From contig NC_058144.1 in the NCBI RefSeq assembly GCF_011075055.1, forward strand, positions 14,623,807 to 14,687,806: a stretch of 64,000 nucleotides of DNA, given 5' to 3'. The notes under the pieces were generated by a model that searched no databases, was not told where the DNA came from, and saw nothing but the letters and a program-made list of their open reading frames with translations. Of the stretch, positions 58,871 to 64,000 are shown piece by piece; the first letter of the stretch is position 1; each line of letters starts with the position of its first letter. A program made the translations under genes and the position numbers. Source of the stretch: Mangifera indica. Its lineage: Eukaryota; Streptophyta; Magnoliopsida; Sapindales; Anacardiaceae.

Positions 58871-58878
58871 CGTCTAAG
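58871..58878 (+). repeat. Target-site duplication, left copy, of hAT-type MITE
   Basis: CGTCTAAG, identical to 59107-59114. Eight-base duplications mark hAT insertion. Confidence 0.92.
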
Positions 58879-59106
58879 TAGGGCTGGACCTGAGTAGAGC
58901 CAGCTCGAGCTGGCTCGGGTTAGCTCGGTAGAATTTTTTTTAAAATTTTTTATACAAAACGACGTCGTTTTGATCCATATATATACAAAACGATGTTGTT
59001 TTGATATGAAAAATGAGCCGAGCCAAACTTGAGCTGTCCATAAATAAACCGAGTCGAGCCCGAGCTGGCTGCAAGCCGAGCTGAGCTCGGCTTGAATCCA
59101 ACCCTA
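58879..59106. mobile_element. 228-bp hAT-type MITE
   Basis: Ends TAGGGCTGGA and TCCAACCCTA (inverse TAGGGTTGGA), 9 of 10 matching, flanked by a perfect 8-bp duplication. Interior is a near-palindrome: GAGCCAGCTCGAGCTGGCTC on one side and GAGCCCGAGCTGGCTGCAAG on the other, with two ACAAAACGA(C/T)GT(C/T)GTTTTGAT repeats in the middle. No coding potential. Confidence 0.93.
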
Positions 59107-59114
59107 CGTCTAAG
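59107..59114 (+). repeat. Target-site duplication, right copy, of hAT-type MITE
   Basis: CGTCTAAG, partner of 58871-58878. Confidence 0.92.
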
Positions 59115-59349
59115 AACCTTGAATTAGGAAAATTAGATATGGAATTAGAAAACTAAACGTTAGATTAACTTAGTATGACAAAAATCGAAGTCGATCTGAA
59201 ATTCAATAATTACATCATAAAACAAGCCTAGAAAAACACAAAAATCAAGAAATAGACCTCAAATTTGAAAACTACATATTGAAAACCCCTAAAATAGAAA
59301 AAACGGTTATAAAATTTGAAAACTACACATTGAAAAGCCCTAGGTGTGA

Positions 59350-59690
59350 AAAATATCAATTTGCCCCCTTATATATTTTCTACTCTCACACAGGTCCAAC
59401 AAGTTTCCTTTGCCCCCTTATCAATTTTCTAATCTCTTACATGCCCTAGAGTTTGAAAAAAGTCAATTTCCCCCCAGCCCTTTGTATTCCCCGTGTTCCA
59501 TTGATCAACCCCCTAGGTTACTATACAATTATCCACTCCCCCCAGGGGATTTCCCCGCCTCCCTTAGGTCCTAATTCTTTGAAAAAGTTAAATTTTCCCC
59601 CTATCCCATGGGTTGTTGTTCTAACTTGGGGGAGATTTAATTCACCCCCGAGGTCAAATCTCTAACCAAACTAACGCATTTTCTAGCCAA
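59350..59690. other. CCCC-rich block of MULE C protease intron/leader
   Basis: Repeated CCCCCTTAT / TTTCCCCCCAG pyrimidine blocks, in the same position as 26791-27120 of MULE A. The plus-strand Pro-rich open stretch at 59453-59665 is low-complexity. Confidence 0.6.
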
Positions 59691-60327
59691 AAATCATCAT
59701 TTCAGCCTCCAATTTTAACACAAATCAACTCTATACATCTTATAACACAATAACCATAAAAAAATTCAACAAAACAACCAAGAATCAAGACATTTTATAT
59801 ATTATTCAGAATGAAACCCTAAACATTCAATGCTTACAATCTTTATCAAATAGTAATAATCCTAATAATAAATTGATTCAAACAAAAGTAAGGATGATGT
59901 ACTAACCTTCTTTACCATTTTTGATCAACGAAAAAATGAAAAAGTCGATGAAAATCCAAAGAAAAAGAAGAATGAACGCTACGTCATGAGAGACCTATGA
60001 ATTTCTTTGATTTTCAATAGTATACCGGGAAAAATTTGGGTAGGAATATGTAAAAGTTTTGGTTTATATATAGGGCATTTTGGTCATTTCAGCTAACTAA
60101 GGCATTTTTGCATAATTTATAACTTTCTAGGCAATTTTGCTTAAACCCCTATTGTTTTGGCCAATTACTTTAATTTCCTTTTTTTTTTTCCTATTAAAAT
60201 CTTGTTAGAAGAAACCTTGTTTTATGAAATCCCAAACCTCCGTTGCCTTATTTTTTTTTTTCCATTAAATCTTATTTTTCCTATTCAATCCCAATCCTCT
60301 TTCCTTGCATGATTCTCTCCAGTGATT

Positions 60328-60900
60328 TTATAATTGGCCCAAACCGATTAGTTCAACCGATTGAATCAGAAAATGACTATAAATCTGATCTGATTAATAT
60401 AAAAAACCGGTTTTTAATTAAATTGGTCAAAAACCAGATTTAATCGTGTTTGATCAAAATTTTGAATATTTTTTGAAATGTTAATTATTTTTAAGTAATT
60501 TGATTATTTTTTATTAGATTGGATGAATTTCTAAAGGTTTGTAAAGAAAAATAAATTCAAAAATAAAATAAAAAGAAAAAAAAGTATCTTATATCCATTA
60601 AAATATCTTATATAAACAATAATTTATAGAATTATATTTTTTTCTGCATCATGAGATTGAAACTTTTTTTATTTTAATTGTTTCATTGAAATCAAATGAA
60701 TAATTGTTATTCCTTAAAAAAGATCTATTCTAATCTCTATACGTATGAGTATTTTGATTAATTTTATTTTTTACAAATTTTTAAGCAAAATCTATTCATT
60801 ATAATTTAATAATAAATTGAACCGGTTGATTCTCTTATTGAACTGGTCAAACCATGAACTAGTGAGATAACCAGTTTAATCACTGGTTCGGTTCTAAAAA
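60328..60900. mobile_element. Inverted-repeat element with AACCGGTT-type ends
   Basis: The left part (AAACCGATTAGTTCAACCGATTG, 60340-60365; AAAACCGGTTTTT near 60405) and right part (TTGAACCGGTTGATTC, 60818; GGTTTGACCAGTTC inverse near 60845) are imperfect inverses. No coding potential. It interrupts a 57-bp repeat that continues on both sides. Confidence 0.5.
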
Positions 60901-60930
60901 TATTGATTTTCTCCCCCATAGAAATAAGCT

Positions 60931-61050
60931 CTCTTCAATCTCAAACCTCCCCGCCTTGCATGATTCTCTCTCCAGCAGCCATAAACACTCTTCAATCCCA
61001 AACCTCCCAGCCTTGAACGATTGTCTCTCCAACAACCATAAGTGCTCTTC
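60931..61050 (+). repeat. 57-bp tandem repeat, two copies plus a separated partial
   Basis: Units starting CTCTTCAATC at 60931 and 60988 share CAAACCTCC, CCTTG, GATT(C/G)TCTCTCCA and CATAA; a partial copy (CAATCCTCTTTCCTTGCATG) lies at 60290-60325, left of the inverted-repeat element. Confidence 0.8.
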
Positions 61051-61623
61051 CATTTGAAGATTTAAGATTGTTGCTGTCACGCTAAAGGTTTCTTCAATCT
61101 CTAGTGAAAGAATCATCGGTGGAGTTCAGTGCTCTTTCTTTTTCATCACTTTCAGTTTTGCCGTATTCCAGGTGAGGTATTTTAGCCTTTCTTCTTTTTG
61201 GTCTCTCTGTTTATATAACTTCTTAGACTAGATACACTTACATATTCAAATAAAAGAATCAATGGGTTTTTGACCATTTTAGACTACTAGATCCACCAAC
61301 ATTTAATACATTAGATTTACGTAGGGAAAATCCATGCATTGATCTTATGTAAATTGTATCTATTTTTCTCAGCAGCGTCAGTTTCCTTTCATATAGAATA
61401 AAATATGATATAGAAGCAAAGTTATATTATTAATTATTGGTATTGTTATTGATAAATCAGTCCTTGATTTTATGGATGCTTTATCTTATGAATAATTTGT
61501 ATGATGAGTTACAATATTGTTCTTGTATTGTGTTGGGTGTTATGTGCTTTTGATGAATATACGATAAGTTTGGATGCTAACTTACTATTTGTAAATTATT
61601 ATTTTGTATTAGCTTTTTGTCAT
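61051..61623. other. Intergenic, nothing firm
   Basis: CCAG|GTGAGG at 61168-61177 could be a splice donor after a leader exon, but no coding sequence follows. Confidence 0.35.
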
Positions 61624-61934
61624 TAAAGCTAAATTCGAATTTAGCCGAGCTTAAGCTTGGCTCGATTTACAGTAATTGAGCTTAAGCTCAAGCTTGCTGC
61701 AAATAAACTCTAGCTCGGTTGGAGCTCGATTCAAGCTTGAGTTTTAACTAACTCGTTATTAAAACGATATTATTTTAATATCGTTTGATCAAAACGACGT
61801 TATTTTATATCAAAATTTTTAATTTGTAAGCTCGAAGTTATAGGCTTGAGCTCGTTTAGGGTTAGCTTATTTCAGACTCATTCAAACCAAACTCAAACTT
61901 GAATTTAAATGAGCTCGATTTGAATTCAGCCCTA
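61624..61934. mobile_element. MITE related to the 228-bp hAT-type element
   Basis: Ends ...TTCAGCCCTA at 61934 (inverse TAGGGCTGAA) and begins near TAAAGCTAAATTCGAAT. Interior has ACGATATT/AAAACGACGTTATTTT and GAGCTTAAGCTC-type palindromes like the 58879 element. Flanks TTTGTCAT and CTTATCAT match at 6 of 8, a decayed duplication. Confidence 0.65.
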
Positions 61935-63600
61935 CTTATCATGATTATATAGTTAATTATTTAGAAGTCAGCCTTAATTTTGCGGTTTTGTGCCTTGGTT
62001 TTGGGTAATGGTTTGGTGTTGCTGCAATAATTTAACATACAACTAGAATCAATTAATACTTGAATAATTTTTATTTAGAAGTCTATGATTGGTATTTTGT
62101 AGTTGTTGGCACCGTTTAACTAATTTTCCCTGAAGTTGGAATTAGGACAGAACATATAGAAGCCTTAATTAATTAATTAATTTTGACTCGCCAAAATCAT
62201 GAGTATAAAAAATTCGGATAAAAATCAACTAATTAATTAAGTTGGAGTTTGAACTTAAATTGAAATTAAGCTCGACTCTCCTTAAACAAATTGTGCTAAG
62301 TTTGAGTTGAACTCGATTTGAATCTAACCTTAAAGGTAAACAAACAATATGGAATCCAACATTAATTTCATTTATTTTTGTAACCAATATGGAAATAAAG
62401 AAATGAAGCCATGTGGGTAGATTAACCGAAGTCCAATAAGTAATCATAAAAATTCAAATTCAATGTAAGATAAGACAAGCATTGATAGCTCTAAGCCATC
62501 CAAATAAGCAAAATTGTTGAAAAAGTAAAAGAGAACGACACATTGTACCCGCAAGAAATGTAAATTTTTAGACATAATTCAAGCTTACCATGTTAATGGA
62601 GCTAGAATTATTGTTGAGAGACTTGCAAATTTATCCAATCTTAGGTGTCTTTTTTATTTGTTGCCTTCCATGCTTGCAACAAACACTTTGGAATTGTGTT
62701 ATATTATATGAATTATGGTCATATTAAACTAGATCTATTCATGACTCAGGCTTAATGTCAATGCCTACACTATGTTTATATATTTTCTCTAATCAATAAA
62801 TAGGTAGACCCCGGAGAAGAACAATACAGAACTGCATAATATTTTTAATACAACCCAACTGCTTGCTGCATCTAATCCTTGTTTTTATATCTAACCGGCT
62901 GTCAACTAAACAAGGAACATAAATTCTTTGATAATTAGTACAAGATTCACGTCTTCCCAATCTAAAGATTATGCATTTATATGGTTTAAACAATGCAGTA
63001 TCCTTATATATCATAGGTTCATAAAAAGTTAATTTTGTGTGTATTATATATTTATTCATAAAAAAGTTATAATGTAATTGTTTTTTCTTCGATTTTGTTG
63101 GTTGTTGTAGTCAAATTTGACCGCAGTGGATCATATGTATGAGTTGTTAGTTCAAATATAAGGTGGGTTGTAGTTTTTATGACATGTGAACATATAGTGT
63201 TTATTAATTTATATTCTAATATTTGATTAAATAATAATTTAATTGACTTTTTTCTTCTTTTAAAGGATGGTGATTTATGATGGTACAAGAAGAGTGAACA
63301 TTTTATGATTATTGAGAGGCTTGTGATTTAGGTGTTTTTTGAGGATGTCTTTCATCCAAGGAAAAAAGTTCTCTTTTTAGATTATGATAAGATCTGTTAA
63401 AATTATTTATATTAACTACTTATTTTACAAATTTGGAGTATTTGATTTTGAATTGAAAATTATTTTGTTGCAACACAACTTTCTTTTTTATTCTTCTATT
63501 GCTTAATTTATTACCTATTTTAATATCTTTAGGCCATATATTATCTATTTACTATAATGCAAAAGAAAAAAAAAATAAAACTAAACCATTATATTATTTA
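61935..63600. other. Intergenic, nothing recognised
   Basis: AT-rich, with one more CTCGA/TTGAA-rich fragment at 62235-62335 like the MITEs above. Short open stretches on the minus strand (62229-63288) have no recognisable domain. Confidence 0.45.
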
Positions 63601-63616
63601 CACAAACTGTTGTATA

Positions 63617-64000
63617 AAATACTTATAGTTAATGTAATAACAAATATATAATTATTGTTTTAACTATTAAAATTGTTGTCTTTACAGTATTATGAACTGC
63701 TACAATAGTTAAATAGTCATTGCTTAAAAATAATACAATCAGTTGTTTAAAATATTTAGAACTATTGTTTAATGTTTTTGATATTCGTTATCTTAGCTAA
63801 ATAGTCGTTGCTTAAAAATAATACAATCTGTTGCTTGAAATAGTTTATAACTGTTGTCTAATGTCTTTGATAATCGTTTTCTTAGCTAAATAACCATTGC
63901 TTGAAAATGACACAATTCATTGCTTAAAAAAACTTATAATCGACGCTTAAAGTTTTTGATAATTGTTGCCTTTAGTAATCAATATCGTTGCATTAGGGAC
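63617..64000 (+). repeat. 89-bp tandem array running off the right edge
   Basis: Units starting TAG(C/T)TAAATAGTC.TTGCTTAAA near 63706, 63795 and 63884, with a degenerate one before and the window edge after. Each contains ATACAATC.GTTG and TTTTTGATAATCGTT. Reminiscent of subterminal repeats of CACTA elements; no terminus is visible. Confidence 0.85.

Larger units (their letters stand above)
57640..59340. repeat. Large tandem array of about 57-bp units in protease intron 1
   Basis: Roughly two dozen degenerate copies around GAAATTTGAAAACTACA, CGTTGAAATACC and CTAAAATGACAAAAA, interrupted by a MITE at 58879-59106. Unit is shared with MULE A (26230-26790), where the array is about a third as long. 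Confidence 0.9.
54480..59950 (-). pseudogene. MULE C DUF1985/Ulp1-like (C48) protease gene, decayed
   Basis: A tiny first exon (ATG GTA AAG AAG before GTTAGT, near 59935), then a long intron holding the tandem array. The DUF1985 exon (57560-57200) reads MSKTRSILTLEQLWLFER, then KFWFGVNVRFSPFKFALIT. Pro/Ser-rich middle exons at 56680-56320. An exon near 55060-54930 ends in a VDK-like segment before a GTATAG donor. The peptidase end (54850-54540) keeps His in NFDCAH (the next Trp codon is TAG) and Asp in ITVYDSE, but the catalytic Cys codon is Tyr in SDGYGIF. Same exon order as MULE B. Cannot make an active protease. Confidence 0.75.
49576..60178. mobile_element. MULE 'C': large two-gene Mutator-like element, decayed
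   Basis: Left end GGAAATTAAAGTAATTAGCC (49576) and the inverse of GGAAATTAAAGTAATTGGCC at 60178; the inverted repeats are imperfect beyond about 20 bp but share AAGCAAAA.TGCC blocks for about 80 bp. About 10.6 kb long. Gene layout equals MULE B: forward transposase (51046-53640) and reverse DUF1985/C48 gene (about 59945-54480). It carries large tandem arrays at 49925-50935 and 57640-59340 and an inserted hAT-type MITE. Both genes have many stops. Confidence 0.85.

Noticed and set aside
61051..61180. Possible leader exon ending CCAG|GTGAGG
   Set aside because: No TATA box, no coding exon downstream and adjacent to repeats; too weak to list as a gene part.
62580..62700. Short coding-like stretch with GARIIVERLANLSNLRCL
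   Set aside because: Too short and without flanking signals or a family I can name.
1..64000. CRISPR array, tRNA, rRNA or bacterial operon
   Set aside because: None of the tandem repeats has spacer-repeat architecture; no cloverleaf or rRNA blocks seen; introns, LTRs and MULEs show plant nuclear DNA.

Overview
This is an AT-rich stretch of flowering-plant nuclear DNA, probably from a eudicot, made almost entirely of nested and decayed transposable elements. The evidence is plant-type Ty3/gypsy (Athila and Del/Tekay styles) and Ty1/copia retrotransposons, Mutator-like elements (MULEs) carrying an Ulp1-type protease gene, an Ac-like hAT relic and several small inverted-repeat elements. I found no convincing intact host gene, tRNA or rRNA. 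One tiny spliced candidate (48316-48726) and one orphan exon (14896-14997) are offered at low confidence.

Layout. 1-7080: minus-strand Athila-like retrotransposon (gag, protease, RT, RNase H, integrase, then PBS and a 1.35-kb 5' LTR), running off the left edge. It is inserted into a minus-strand copia element whose integrase and gag remain at 7081-8880; a copia-type primer site lies much farther away at 12583-12593, with LTR debris between. 14.6-22.8 kb: a plus-strand Del/Tekay-like gypsy relic, holding a 796-bp mini-MULE (16709-17504) and a solo copia-like LTR (21179-22613). 22.8-27.6 kb: MULE 'A', which keeps only the protease half. 28.6-31.6 kb: a small inverted-repeat element, an (AT)n tract and an LTR-like block with five copies of a 193-bp repeat. 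32.4-34.1 kb: MULE 'D' transposase relic. 36233-43791: MULE 'B', complete, with about 110-bp terminal inverted repeats and a perfect 9-bp target duplication. 45.1-48.1 kb: hAT relic. 49576-60178: MULE 'C', 10.6 kb, both genes decayed, with two large tandem arrays and a hAT-type MITE inside. 60.2-64.0 kb: small repeats and an 89-bp tandem array at the right edge.

How the genes fit together. MULEs B and C share one plan: a forward transposase gene (N-terminal PB1-like region, MuDR domain, MULE catalytic domain, SWIM finger, CCHC knuckle) and a convergent reverse gene coding for a DUF1985 plus C48/Ulp1 peptidase protein. A is the protease half of a C-like element. B is the best preserved: nearly all its premature stops look like C-to-T changes in Gln or Arg codons, as expected of a methylated, silenced copy. 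In A, B and C the first intron of the protease gene carries a tandem array, but the arrays of A and C are unrelated in sequence to that of B. The retrotransposons appear non-autonomous now because of stops, frameshifts and internal deletions.
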